Assembly (NCBI RefSeq): GCF_045920555.1
Contig: NZ_CP174509.1
Coordinates: 3,658,001-3,722,000 of the forward strand
Reading direction: 5' to 3'
Source: Pseudalkalibacillus sp045920555
Lineage (GTDB): Bacteria; Bacillota; Bacilli; Bacillales; Fictibacillaceae
DNA: 64,000 bases
The number at the start of each line of letters is the position of its first letter. Positions within the stretch are counted from its first letter, which is position 1. The translations under genes and the position numbers were made by a program. Positions 24,114 through 32,666 of this stretch are shown here, in pieces. The notes beneath the pieces are model-generated. The model saw nothing but the letters and a program-made list of their open reading frames with translations, ran no database searches and was not told the DNA's origin.

Positions 24114-25046
24114 TCAATATTCCTCCCTGAACCTACGAGAAATATACTGCGCAATTAAGTTCATAATTAAAGTGAATACAAATAACGTCATTGCAACAGC
24201 ATATAAACTGTAGTAAAGAGTAGATCCTGCTGGTGCTTCTCCGCCGGTAACTTCAACGATATAAGCAGTCATCGTCTGCATCGATTGAGTAACGTCGAAC
24301 GTAAAGTTTTTTGAACTTCCACTCGCGATCGTCACTATCATCGTCTCCCCAATTGCGCGCGAAATGGCGAGGACAAACGAGGCAACGATACCCGAGATCG
24401 CAGCAGGAATGACAATTTTCCAAGTAACCTCTAACCTGGTAGCTCCAAGCGCTAACGCACCTTGCCTCATTTCTGAGGGCACTGAACTCATTGCGTCCTC
24501 AGAAAGTGATGCTACCATCGGAATGATCATTACTCCCATGACAATACCAGGGCTAAGAATATTGGTTGGTTCCAATCCGGGTATGATAGACCGCAATATA
24601 GGTGTAACAAAGGTAAATGCGAAGAAACCATATACGATTGTTGGAATACCTGCAAGTATTTCTAATAAAGGTTTTAACGTTCTTCTTACCTTATCAGAAG
24701 CATATTCACTTAAAAATACAGCTGTCATCAGACCGATTGGTATCGCTACAATCATGGCAATGAGCGTAGAAATAAGGGTACCGGTTAATAACGGTAATAC
24801 ACCAAACTGTGCATCTGCACCTAAAGGCTTAAGTTTCGTTCCAGTAAAGAAATCAAGAAATGGGACTTCCTTGAAAAAAGCGATTGTCTCGACTAATAAG
24901 GTAGATAAAATACCAATTGTAGTAAGAATGGATATGATTGCAATTGCTAATAATATTTTCGGAACAATCTTCTCCCATATTCTTGTAAAGCTCATTGACT
25001 TTCTGTTCTCTTGGATCATTTCGTTTATATTCAATTTCTTTTCCAA
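24114..25046 (-). CDS. pstC: Phosphate ABC transporter permease PstC
   Basis: 310 residues, six membrane segments, EAA loop RQGALALGATRLEVTWKIVIP. The start appears to be TTG at 25046 with AGAGGGG seven bases upstream, fitting a gene expressed less than pstS. Its stop overlaps the pstA start region. Partner of PstA. Confidence 0.95.
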   Translation of the reverse strand: MEKKLNINEMIQENRKSMSFTRIWEKIVPKILLAIAIISILTTIGILSTLLVETIAFFKEVPFLDFFTGTKLKPLGADAQFGVLPLLTGTLISTLIAMIVAIPIGLMTAVFLSEYASDKVRRTLKPLLEILAGIPTIVYGFFAFTFVTPILRSIIPGLEPTNILSPGIVMGVMIIPMVASLSEDAMSSVPSEMRQGALALGATRLEVTWKIVIPAAISGIVASFVLAISRAIGETMIVTIASGSSKNFTFDVTQSMQTMTAYIVEVTGGEAPAGSTLYYSLYAVAMTLFVFTLIMNLIAQYISRRFREEY

Positions 25047-25111
25047 TTTAGGACCCCTCTCACTCTAGACATTCTATATATTAGGGAATTTCAAAGTTTA
25101 CATATAAAAAC

Positions 25112-25151
25112 AAGCCAAGAAGATGAGAAGTACAACGACCCCTCATCCTCT
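25112..25151 (-). terminator. Attenuator between pstS and pstC
   Basis: Ten-pair stem AGAGGATGAG/CTCATCTTCT (one G-T) with a 14-base loop, followed about seven bases later by five T. Likely a partial terminator that makes pstS mRNA more abundant than the rest. Confidence 0.6.
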
Positions 25152-25176
25152 ACTATCTTCCAATTAAGTGAATGCT

Positions 25177-26136
25177 TTATTTTTGTAATCCTTTTAGCTC
25201 ATCAACTGTTTTCTTGTATTCTTCATCACTTAATGGGGCAAATCCAGTTTCCTTAGCAACTTCACCAGCATTTTCCATACCGTAGATAGCAAAGTCTAAT
25301 ACTTGTGGTTTTTCTTTCGCCTTGTCTTCGTTCAAGTATGTGAATACTGGTCGAGTGAATGGACCATATTCGCCATCTTCCTTGATTGTTTCGATTGAAG
25401 GTTCAACTGGTCCATTACCAAAGTCGATTTTTACTGCTTTCAATTTATCACTGTTACTTTCGTAGTAACCATAACCAAAGTATGCTATCGCATTTTTATC
25501 TTTTGAAACCATGTCTACAAGAGTTGAGTATTCTTGTTGAAGACTAACATCCTCTCTTATAGGTTGCTCTTCTAGAATCGTTTCGTAGAAGAATTCATAA
25601 GTTCCATGGTTTTCATTTGGGCCATAAGCCTTAATTGGTTCATCAGGGAAGTCTGAACGTACATCAGACCATTTCTTTTTATTTCCGCTAGCAAGGAAAA
25701 TGTCAATTACTTCTTCTTGCGTTAGGTCGTCAATCCAATCATTCTCTTTGTTCACTACAATCGTGATTCCATCTAATGCAAGCTTTAATTCTTTATAGTT
25801 GATGCCAAGCTCTTCAGCTTTCGCTTTTTCTTCATCTTTGATTTGACGTGAAGCATTACTAAGATCTGTACCATCTTCAGTTAAAAACTTTTTGAACCCA
25901 GCACTTGAACCCGCACGTCCTACTTCAACAGAGACGTTTTCTTGTTCATTTACCATGTAATTCTCAGCTAATTTCGCCATCAATGGATATACTGTTCCGG
26001 ATCCATCCACAACAACACTACCTTCAAGTTCTTCACCGCCATTAGCAGATCCGCTTTCGTCATTTCCACATGCTGTCGCAACGATTAGTAAAGCTGCCAG
26101 CATAATGAAGAATGTGCTTCTTTTAAAAGCTTTCAT
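25177..26136 (-). CDS. pstS: Phosphate-binding lipoprotein PstS
   Basis: 319 residues. Lipoprotein signal with lipobox VATAC (Cys about 23), then a PBP-like domain with phosphate-binding segments GSGTVYPL, GRAGSSAGFKKFL and NASRQIK. Anchored on the outer membrane face, it delivers phosphate to PstCA. First gene of the operon behind a PhoP box. Confidence 0.96.
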   Translation of the reverse strand: MKAFKRSTFFIMLAALLIVATACGNDESGSANGGEELEGSVVVDGSGTVYPLMAKLAENYMVNEQENVSVEVGRAGSSAGFKKFLTEDGTDLSNASRQIKDEEKAKAEELGINYKELKLALDGITIVVNKENDWIDDLTQEEVIDIFLASGNKKKWSDVRSDFPDEPIKAYGPNENHGTYEFFYETILEEQPIREDVSLQQEYSTLVDMVSKDKNAIAYFGYGYYESNSDKLKAVKIDFGNGPVEPSIETIKEDGEYGPFTRPVFTYLNEDKAKEKPQVLDFAIYGMENAGEVAKETGFAPLSDEEYKKTVDELKGLQK

Positions 26137-26258
26137 TTTTGAAATCCCCCTGTTTTGTATTGGTTAGTGGAGGCATTTATGAGAAAAGTATGACTCTCTT
26201 AACCTCCCTTGGGCGAACGCCCTACATTGCCTATAGTATCTTCTGCCTATTAAGCATA

Positions 26259-26286
26259 TATAAATGGAATGTTAAGGTTTTGTAAA
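26259..26286 (-). promoter_or_regulatory. PhoP box of the pst operon
   Basis: Three in-phase hexamers on the minus strand: TTTACA-N5-TTAACA-N5-TTTATA, exactly the 11-base periodicity PhoP~P needs, about 120 bases before pstS. Confidence 0.88.
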
Positions 26287-26422
26287 GATGTGTCGGAAAG
26301 TGTCTACATTCCATTCAGAGCAAATAAAAAAGATCACTCTTTGCATCCTAAATCATCATCCTCCAAGATTTTTCTCAGAAGAAACGAAGCTTCAGATAAT
26401 GCAGAGCAATCTTTCTTGATTA

Positions 26423-28462
26423 TTATTGTTCTTGAATTTTTTCGGAAGGCTTTTCATCAATGATATTTTTCTTATGGCCTTCTTTTTTAATATCAAAATA
26501 AGCATCCAGGATTCCGCGGCCGATCTTATTGTTGATACCACCTTCTTCAGCATAAGGGCTAACAACGATAAAAGCGACTTCAGGGTTATCATGTGGCGCA
26601 TAACCGACTAGTGAAAGCAGGTAAGAATCACCATCATATTGGGCTGTACCTGTTTTACCAGCAGCTTCGTATCCTTCAATATTTTTAAAGTAAGAGCTGG
26701 CAGTTCCTTTAGTCGTATTCATGACCATATAAAGCCCTTTTTGAACCCTTTCAATCCATTCTTGCTTCATATCAACACGGTTTAATATATTCGGTTGGAA
26801 TTCATAGATCGTATCGCCCTGCTCATCAGCGCTTACATCCGGTTTCTTAATTTCCTTTAACAAATGAGGTTGCATACGATAGCCACCATTGGCAATTGTC
26901 GAGATATATTGGATCATTTGCATCGGGGTATACGTATCAAACTGTCCAATCCCCATATCCATCAAGTTTCCAAGTGCCTGAGATCCTCCGTTATAACCAT
27001 CATCTTCATATGGTAGATCAATCCCTGTAGGAACCCCTAAACCGAATTGATTAAAGTAGTATCGCATCGTCTCAAAAGCTTCCTCACGATTATTGAAACC
27101 TCTTTTGTTCTCATAATCATAACCAGCAATCCTCATTGCAATCCGGAACATGTATACGTTGGAAGATTGCTGCAAGGCTTCTAGATCGCTCACATAACCC
27201 ATATTTCGATAGGATTTTTTGATCGGTGTGCCTGGTAATTTCAGGGGTGTATCATATAATACTGTGCCAGGTTCTATTACACCCGTCTGATACCCTGTCA
27301 AAACGGTAGCTCCTTTTACTGTAGAACCCATCGGATATTGATTGTAAACATTTCCAAACGGGGCATCCTTGAATTTACCATCTTCTAAAACCTTACCTAC
27401 CATAGAGTAGATTTCACCCGTATGAGGATTTGCCATGACAACGTAAGAACTGTTTAATTTATTGTTGGCTGAATATTTTTGGCGAGCATCCAAGATTTCA
27501 CGTTCCACAATCTCTTCGACTCTCTTTTGAAGTTCCATATCGATGGTGAGAATGATATCATGACCTCTTGAGCCCTGATCCTCTATAGGCTTTCCAATTG
27601 GATTTCCAGATTTATCAGTAACATAGTTAATTTTCGTTTTGGATCCTCGAAGGACGGATTCATATTGTTCCTCAAGAAAGCTGGTCCCTACTAAGTCGTT
27701 ACGGTCATGCCCCTCTAATACATAGCCGTCGATCAATTCACTTGGAATTTGACCTACCTTCCCAAAGATCGATTTAAGAGTCCCGTCAAACGGATATGTT
27801 CTTTGGGCATCCGGTTTTATATCGATCGTTCCATCGAACTCCTCAAGATGCTCACTGATCACAGCGATTTCCTTTTGGGGCACATCTACTTTTACTCGCT
27901 GTGGAGTAAGGGAATAGCCTCTGATCATCTCACGCCAAATTGCCGCAATTTCCTCATCTTCCTCTGAAAGGTTCAGTTGATCTACTTCGAGGCGATCGAT
28001 GACGAGGAGATATTGCTCTTTATCATCAAGGTCTTCCATTTCTTTTCTCGTCAAAAGCTTTTCATAAATTTTGCGCTGGTCTGCTTTATAAGATAAATAA
28101 AAGTCTTTCTTATCCCTTTCTGTAAGCTCATCTGTGCCCTTTTCAATATATCCCGATAATTTTTTAGCTATTTCATATATTTCATCTGGCTTCATATTAT
28201 TCGTACGTGTAAATGTGATCGAAAACACCGGTTCGTTATCCACTACTACTCGGCCATATCGATCGTACATTTTCCCGCGTGGCGCATCCAATTTTGCAGT
28301 AACATTCTCTTGGCGTTCTGCTTCTGCTTTGAAAGAATCACCATGGACGATCTGAACTACACCTAATCTTAAAATCAGAGTCGTAAACAATAAAAAAACC
28401 GCTAAAAACAATATATTCAAGCGAAAAGGAACGTGGCTTCTCTTTTTCTTCTTCGCCTCCAT
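26423..28462 (-). CDS. pbpA: Class B penicillin-binding protein 2 (PbpA)
   Basis: 679 residues. Short cytoplasmic tail, one membrane anchor (15-35), dimerisation domain, and a transpeptidase domain with S380-TVK (PMGSTVKGAT), SSN at 433-435 and KTG at 603-605. Cross-links peptidoglycan during cell elongation. The B. subtilis relatives PbpA and PbpH share redundant roles. AAAGGAG upstream of the ATG. Lies between yqgE and pstS as in B. subtilis. Confidence 0.95.
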   Translation of the reverse strand: MEAKKKKRSHVPFRLNILFLAVFLLFTTLILRLGVVQIVHGDSFKAEAERQENVTAKLDAPRGKMYDRYGRVVVDNEPVFSITFTRTNNMKPDEIYEIAKKLSGYIEKGTDELTERDKKDFYLSYKADQRKIYEKLLTRKEMEDLDDKEQYLLVIDRLEVDQLNLSEEDEEIAAIWREMIRGYSLTPQRVKVDVPQKEIAVISEHLEEFDGTIDIKPDAQRTYPFDGTLKSIFGKVGQIPSELIDGYVLEGHDRNDLVGTSFLEEQYESVLRGSKTKINYVTDKSGNPIGKPIEDQGSRGHDIILTIDMELQKRVEEIVEREILDARQKYSANNKLNSSYVVMANPHTGEIYSMVGKVLEDGKFKDAPFGNVYNQYPMGSTVKGATVLTGYQTGVIEPGTVLYDTPLKLPGTPIKKSYRNMGYVSDLEALQQSSNVYMFRIAMRIAGYDYENKRGFNNREEAFETMRYYFNQFGLGVPTGIDLPYEDDGYNGGSQALGNLMDMGIGQFDTYTPMQMIQYISTIANGGYRMQPHLLKEIKKPDVSADEQGDTIYEFQPNILNRVDMKQEWIERVQKGLYMVMNTTKGTASSYFKNIEGYEAAGKTGTAQYDGDSYLLSLVGYAPHDNPEVAFIVVSPYAEEGGINNKIGRGILDAYFDIKKEGHKKNIIDEKPSEKIQEQ

Positions 28463-28481
28463 ATCCTCTCTCCTTTATGTA

Positions 28482-28504
28482 AAATAGACACCTGAATAGG
28501 TGCC
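28482..28504 (-). terminator. Weak hairpin between yqgE and pbpA
   Basis: GGCACCTATTCAGGTGTC followed by TATTTTA on the minus strand; the short T tract suggests partial termination upstream of pbpA. Confidence 0.5.
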
Positions 28505-28565
28505 TTTATATGACAATAAACGCCATTATATTGTAACGCAGTTATATATTAAAAAAAAGAATAAC

Positions 28566-29828
28566 TTATACATTTGATCCATTTTCGTTTGATAGTACGA
28601 CTGGTTCTTCTGGAATTGGGTTCAAATTGATTTTTCGGACACATAAATAGATGAGTGAATGGCCTATTCCGATGATTGGAATTAGATATGGTATGCTTTT
28701 TTGTTCATCAAATAATGTAATTGCGATGATAAACATTACAATTGAAGTAATTCGTCCATAGTTGAGATATAGTTCCCGCACGACAATATACTCGATACGC
28801 ATTTCTTTAGCGTTCCAGCTTCGTCCTATGACATCGTACGTCAATGACACATAAGGTACCAGCAGTATAGGATAAGCGATGGATATGATCACCCCATATG
28901 TCAGCAGCTTTGCAAATGTCAATTCGAAGATGATCAAAGCTAAAGCGGCATATAATATGATTCCCCCGACTAATATAGCCTTTTTCCTGTAAGAGGTCTT
29001 AATATAGCGGGTAGCAATGTAATACGCTAGAAAAGATACAGCAGAGTTGATCAAACCGTAGGTCCCCAACGCCAACTCACTATTTGTAGTGATGAAGACC
29101 CATACGACAATCACAAATACGAAAGTGCCTTCACGTAAACCTTGAAAGAAATGAGCATATAAGATCCTGTTCCAGTTTGGATTCACTTTACGCTCTTTTA
29201 TGATTCTCACAAAAGAATAAATCCCTTTCGCGGTCCGGCGATTAAGCATGAAACTCATGATTACAGCTACAAAAAACAGCCCTAACGATATCGCAAAAAT
29301 GGTTTTATAACCGATCATCTTATCCATCCGAGTAATGATCCAACCGGCTAGAAAAGGGCCGACCATCCCTGCAAAAGAAGTAAGAAGTCCAAGAAATCCA
29401 TTAAAAAAATCTCTCGTATCAGGCTCTGTGATTTCGAATGTGAGAACATTGAACGCAAGCCAATAAAACCCCATTCCAATCCCAAGCAATCCTCCAAGAA
29501 GGATGAGAAAATCCTCTGCCCTGGCACCGAGCAACAAGACGGTTAAGTAAAATATCGATAAACTGATGACACCTAATCGCAGTACAATGACTCGATCGAT
29601 CCGTTTAGCTAACCGTCCAGCAAATATAAATGTAATGGGTTGGAAGATCACAATGGATAAATTGTATATTGCTATATCAATGAATTCACCCGATTGTTTC
29701 CATAGAAAAACATTGACGAATGTATTCGATAAAGCAATGCTTAATGCGTATAAACCACCGATAATCAAAAGAAACATCAAATCTTTTGTTATCTCAATAT
29801 TGCCGATCATTTTTTGTAATGCCTTCAT
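28566..29828 (-). CDS. yqgE: MFS transporter (YqgE)
   Basis: 420 residues with 12 predicted membrane segments, and an MFS-type loop after segment 2 (AGRLAKRIDRVIVLRLG). Substrate unknown for YqgE. Position between sodA and pbpA matches B. subtilis. GGGGAG before the ATG. The C-terminal tail after the last segment is hydrophilic and short. Confidence 0.88.
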   Translation of the reverse strand: MKALQKMIGNIEITKDLMFLLIIGGLYALSIALSNTFVNVFLWKQSGEFIDIAIYNLSIVIFQPITFIFAGRLAKRIDRVIVLRLGVISLSIFYLTVLLLGARAEDFLILLGGLLGIGMGFYWLAFNVLTFEITEPDTRDFFNGFLGLLTSFAGMVGPFLAGWIITRMDKMIGYKTIFAISLGLFFVAVIMSFMLNRRTAKGIYSFVRIIKERKVNPNWNRILYAHFFQGLREGTFVFVIVVWVFITTNSELALGTYGLINSAVSFLAYYIATRYIKTSYRKKAILVGGIILYAALALIIFELTFAKLLTYGVIISIAYPILLVPYVSLTYDVIGRSWNAKEMRIEYIVVRELYLNYGRITSIVMFIIAITLFDEQKSIPYLIPIIGIGHSLIYLCVRKINLNPIPEEPVVLSNENGSNV

Positions 29829-29963
29829 AAGAACGACTCCCCTTTGCTCACAACCCTAGTTTTCCTTAAACCGACTACGTTATTCTCAATTAAGTATTTG
29901 TATAAAGTGGGAAAATGGTGTGTAAATACAACTGGCTATGGTGAAAATGTGAAAAAAGGAGTG

Positions 29964-30284
29964 ATGATCATATACGAATTTCTCATTTATGCTTCAAGAG
30001 ATTGTTCTCGGCCAGACAAACAGCATATGATTCAGGAAATAGTGATGAAATACGCTGGAGAGAAAAATTGTGATTGTTCCGAACACCTAGCAGGGAGGGA
30101 AGTGGTCTACCGGGTCGCCAATGAAACGGTTACTGTTTTTAACAACGGCGTCCAGTATGTACTCACCTCAGATGAAGATTTCAAAGATGGGAATGGATTG
30201 TTGGATAATGTCATTGAAGGGTGTTTGAAGGAAAATCATTGGATCAAGTTAGTGCACTTGTCGGGTGTTCTGTTGAAAAATTAG
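29964..30284 (+). CDS. Unknown small protein with CDCS motif
   Basis: About 106 residues, soluble, acidic, three cysteines in the first half after the start (RDCSRP, NCDCSEH). The pattern CDCSEHLAGREVVYRVANETVTVFNNG is followed by a long C-terminal helix with LDNVIEGCLKENHW. No family recognised. Start uncertain: ATG 29964 has AAGGAG only two bases away, GTG 29949 is the alternative. It stands alone on the plus strand between yqgE and sodA. Confidence 0.6.
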   Translation: MIIYEFLIYASRDCSRPDKQHMIQEIVMKYAGEKNCDCSEHLAGREVVYRVANETVTVFNNGVQYVLTSDEDFKDGNGLLDNVIEGCLKENHWIKLVHLSGVLLKN

Positions 30285-30338
30285 AGGACATCTGTTCCTA
30301 TAACTGGGTAAAAAGCTGCTGATTTTCAATGTCTAAGT

Positions 30339-30410
30339 AAATAAGGTCTCTGGTGTCCTCTATTTTTTTAAAAACATGAAGTTTCCTAACAAATAAGGTC
30401 TCTAGTGTCC
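30339..30410. repeat. Two copies of a 20-base direct repeat
   Basis: AAATAAGGTCTCTGGTGTCC at 30339-30358 and AAATAAGGTCTCTAGTGTCC at 30391-30410, one mismatch, 52 bases apart, in the gap after the unknown gene. A GGACATCTGTTCC half-related motif lies at 30287. Confidence 0.8.
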
Positions 30411-30438
30411 GTTAACGGTTTACTGTGATACAAAAAGA

Positions 30439-30468
30439 ACACCCCGCCTGCAGTACAGGTCGGGGTGT
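30439..30468. terminator. Terminator of sodA, probably bidirectional
   Basis: Arms ACACCCCGCCTG and CAGGTCGGGGTGT, with TTCTTTTT on the minus side and ATTTTT on the plus side. Confidence 0.9.
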
Positions 30469-30484
30469 ATTTTTCTGCTAAAAT

Positions 30485-31096
30485 TTACTTAGCTTCCTGG
30501 TAACGCTTTTCAACTTCATCCCAGTTGACAACATTCCAGAATGCCGCAATGTAGTCTGGACGACGATTTTGATAATTAAGGTAGTAAGCGTGCTCCCAAA
30601 CATCAAGTCCTAGGATTGGTGTTTTACCATCCATTAATGGAGTGTCTTGGTTTGGTGTGCTTGTTACTTCAAGCTCACCGTTGTTAACGACCAGCCATGC
30701 CCAGCCTGATCCAAAACGGCCAGTTGCTGCACCAGCAAACTCGTCTTGGAACTTTTCAAAGCTTCCAAATTTTGAATTGATCGCATCCGCTACTTCACCT
30801 GTAGGATTTCCTCCACCATTCGGGCTTAAAAGTTGCCAGAACAATGTGTGGTTGGCGTGTCCTCCACCATTATTACGTACAGCTGTACGGATGTTTTCAG
30901 GAACAGCGTCTAAGTTGCTGACAAGTGCATCAATCCCATTGTCTTGTAGGTCTGCATGTCCTTCAAGTGCATCATTTAGCTTTGTTACGTACGTGTTGTG
31001 GTGTTTACCATGGTGGATTTTCATTGTTTCTTCGTCGATGTGCGGTTCTAGAGCATTGAACTCATATGGTAGTGCAGGTAGTTCATGTTTTGCCAA
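30485..31096 (-). CDS. sodA: Manganese superoxide dismutase SodA
   Basis: 203 residues. Metal ligands H28, H83 (GGHANHTLFW), D165 and H169 (DVWEHAYY). The GGGH and DVWEHAYYLNYQNRRPDY signatures point to Mn rather than Fe. Dismutates superoxide in the cytoplasm. GGAGG before the ATG. Its B. subtilis neighbours yqgC and yqgE are conserved on either side apart from the inserted tRNA cluster. Confidence 0.97.
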   Translation of the reverse strand: MAKHELPALPYEFNALEPHIDEETMKIHHGKHHNTYVTKLNDALEGHADLQDNGIDALVSNLDAVPENIRTAVRNNGGGHANHTLFWQLLSPNGGGNPTGEVADAINSKFGSFEKFQDEFAGAATGRFGSGWAWLVVNNGELEVTSTPNQDTPLMDGKTPILGLDVWEHAYYLNYQNRRPDYIAAFWNVVNWDEVEKRYQEAK

Positions 31097-31157
31097 TTGA
31101 ATCTCCTCCTTTAAATAGTATGTAGTTCAAAGCACGAAAACTGTGCCTTTACATCTA

Positions 31158-31186
31158 ACAATATCAAATTTACCCTGGGGTTTCAA
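31158..31186 (-). promoter_or_regulatory. Sigma-A promoter of sodA
   Basis: Minus strand TTGAAA, 17 bases, TATTGT, about 60 bases before the sodA ATG. Confidence 0.65.
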
Positions 31187-31256
31187 TTTTAAAACACTGT
31201 AGATTCTTTACTTTAAGGTATAGAAGGTATAGACATTCAACTTACTACATTAAAAT

Positions 31257-31281
31257 AATGCTCAGATTCATCCTGAGCATT
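31257..31281 (-). terminator. Second hairpin after the tRNA cluster
   Basis: AATGCTCA/TGAGCATT with a nine-base loop; the following minus-strand tail ATTTTAATG is only moderately T-rich. Back-up to the terminator at 31293-31320. Confidence 0.55.
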
Positions 31282-31292
31282 TTCAGATGAAA

Positions 31293-31320
31293 ACAAAAAA
31301 ACTTCTTTAATCAAGAAGTT
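31293..31320 (-). terminator. Terminator of the tRNA operon
   Basis: AACTTCTT/AAGAAGTT stem with GATTA loop and a run of T on the minus strand, 13 bases after tRNA-Phe. Confidence 0.85.
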
Positions 31321-31332
31321 TACGTAAATAAA

Positions 31333-31408
<76 letters not shown>

Positions 31409-31492
31409 AATATGTAATTGGTTGCACCTCTTCAGGTACTCCATATGTTCATTGAAAGGACGATTATTCGACGTAGTACAATGAACTTAAAT

Positions 31493-31569
<77 letters not shown>

Positions 31570-31594
31570 ACGATAATATGATATAAAATAAAAA

Positions 31595-31687
31595 TGGAGG
31601 AGGTAGAGGGATTCGAACCCCCGCGGGCTGTTACACCCCTGGCGGTTTTCAAGACCGCTCCCTTCAGCCAGACTTGGGTATACCTCC
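31595..31687 (-). tRNA. tRNA-Ser (TGA)
   Basis: 93 bases with a long variable arm and encoded CCA. Acceptor GGAGGTA/TACCTCC, anticodon TGA in CTTGAAA. The base before CCA reads T, where tRNA-Ser normally has G73. Confidence 0.93.
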
Positions 31688-31697
31688 ATATGGTGAG

Positions 31698-31774
<77 letters not shown>

Positions 31775-31802
31775 ATGATTATGTACTTGTATATAGGGTT
31801 GA

Positions 31803-31879
31803 TGGGGCGGCTGATGGGAATTGAACCCACGAATGCCGGAACCACAATCCGGTGCGTTAACCACTTCGCCACAACCGCC
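31803..31879 (-). tRNA. tRNA-His (GTG)
   Basis: 77 bases with CCA and the extra G-1 pairing with C73; anticodon GTG in ATTGTGG. Confidence 0.96.
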
Positions 31880-31894
31880 ATGCGATTATTAAGT

Positions 31895-31971
31895 TGGTAG
31901 CGGCGGAGGGAATCGAACCCCCGACCTCACGGGTATGAACCGTACGCTCTAGCCAGCTGAGCTACACCGCC
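31895..31971 (-). tRNA. Elongator tRNA-Met (CAT)
   Basis: 77 bases with CCA. GGCGGTGTAGCTCAGCTGG body and CAT anticodon (TTCATAC) identical in kind to B. subtilis elongator Met. Confidence 0.95.
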
Positions 31972-31972
31972 A

Positions 31973-32047
31973 TGGCTCCACAGGCAGGACTCGAACCTGC
32001 GACCGATCGGTTAACAGCCGATAGCTCTACCACTGAGCTACTGTGGA
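31973..32047 (-). tRNA. tRNA-Asn (GTT)
   Basis: 75 bases with CCA; TCCACAG acceptor, anticodon GTT in CTGTTAA. First gene of the seven-tRNA cluster, one base from the next. Confidence 0.97.
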
Positions 32048-32073
32048 ATAAAATAAATTTAACGACAAGATTT

Positions 32074-32102
32074 AGAATAACACTTTTTGTGTTAGATGTC
32101 AA
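32074..32102 (-). promoter_or_regulatory. Sigma-A promoter of the tRNA cluster
   Basis: Minus strand TTGACA, 17 bases, TATTCT, about 27 bases before tRNA-Asn. Close to full consensus, as expected for stable RNA. Confidence 0.88.
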
Positions 32103-32182
32103 TGTTTTTTCTCATCTTTCGACAAAAGTAAAACAGGGACAAGAAATAATATATCATGTTTTGCCCCTACATGCAATAAGTA

Positions 32183-32665
32183 TTACAAGACTTTTACTAA
32201 GAAATAAATGACCATTCCACTTTGGATGATGAACTTTACTGCACTTCCTCCAATAAAACCTAACAAAGATCCTATACCTACTCGGACAGCCTGTTTCAAG
32301 TCACCTTTTTGGTGGATCCACTCTCCTACAATCGCACCAACAAAAGGACCGATCAGGATTCCGATGATTGGAATAATAAAAGGGCCAACAATAATACCGA
32401 TCGTACTTCCCCATATTGCATGTTTACTTCCACCCCTCTTTTTCACACCGAAGTAATTACTTGCATAATCGGTGGCATATAAAAGAAGGATGAGAATTCC
32501 TTGAATGATCCAAAACCAAATACTTAAAGGGGTAAAACTGAACAGCCATCCATAGACAAGAAAACCTGCGATAAGAAAAAGAGAAGCCGGTAAAACCGGA
32601 TAAATAAGTCCAATGAATGACAGGACAAATAATGATCCGATTACCAGCCAAGCAATAATTGTCAT
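32183..32665 (-). CDS. yqgC: DUF456 membrane protein (YqgC)
   Basis: 160 residues, four to five membrane segments, Gly/Pro-rich helices typical of DUF456 (PVLPASLFLIAGFLVYG, GPFIIPIIGILIGPFVGAIVGE). Function unknown. Begins one base after the stop of the Na/Pi carrier gene with GGAGAAG inside that gene's end, so the two are coupled. Its neighbour on the other side in B. subtilis is sodA; here the tRNA cluster lies between. Confidence 0.9.
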   Translation of the reverse strand: MTIIAWLVIGSLFVLSFIGLIYPVLPASLFLIAGFLVYGWLFSFTPLSIWFWIIQGILILLLYATDYASNYFGVKKRGGSKHAIWGSTIGIIVGPFIIPIIGILIGPFVGAIVGEWIHQKGDLKQAVRVGIGSLLGFIGGSAVKFIIQSGMVIYFLVKVL

Positions 32666-32666
32666 A

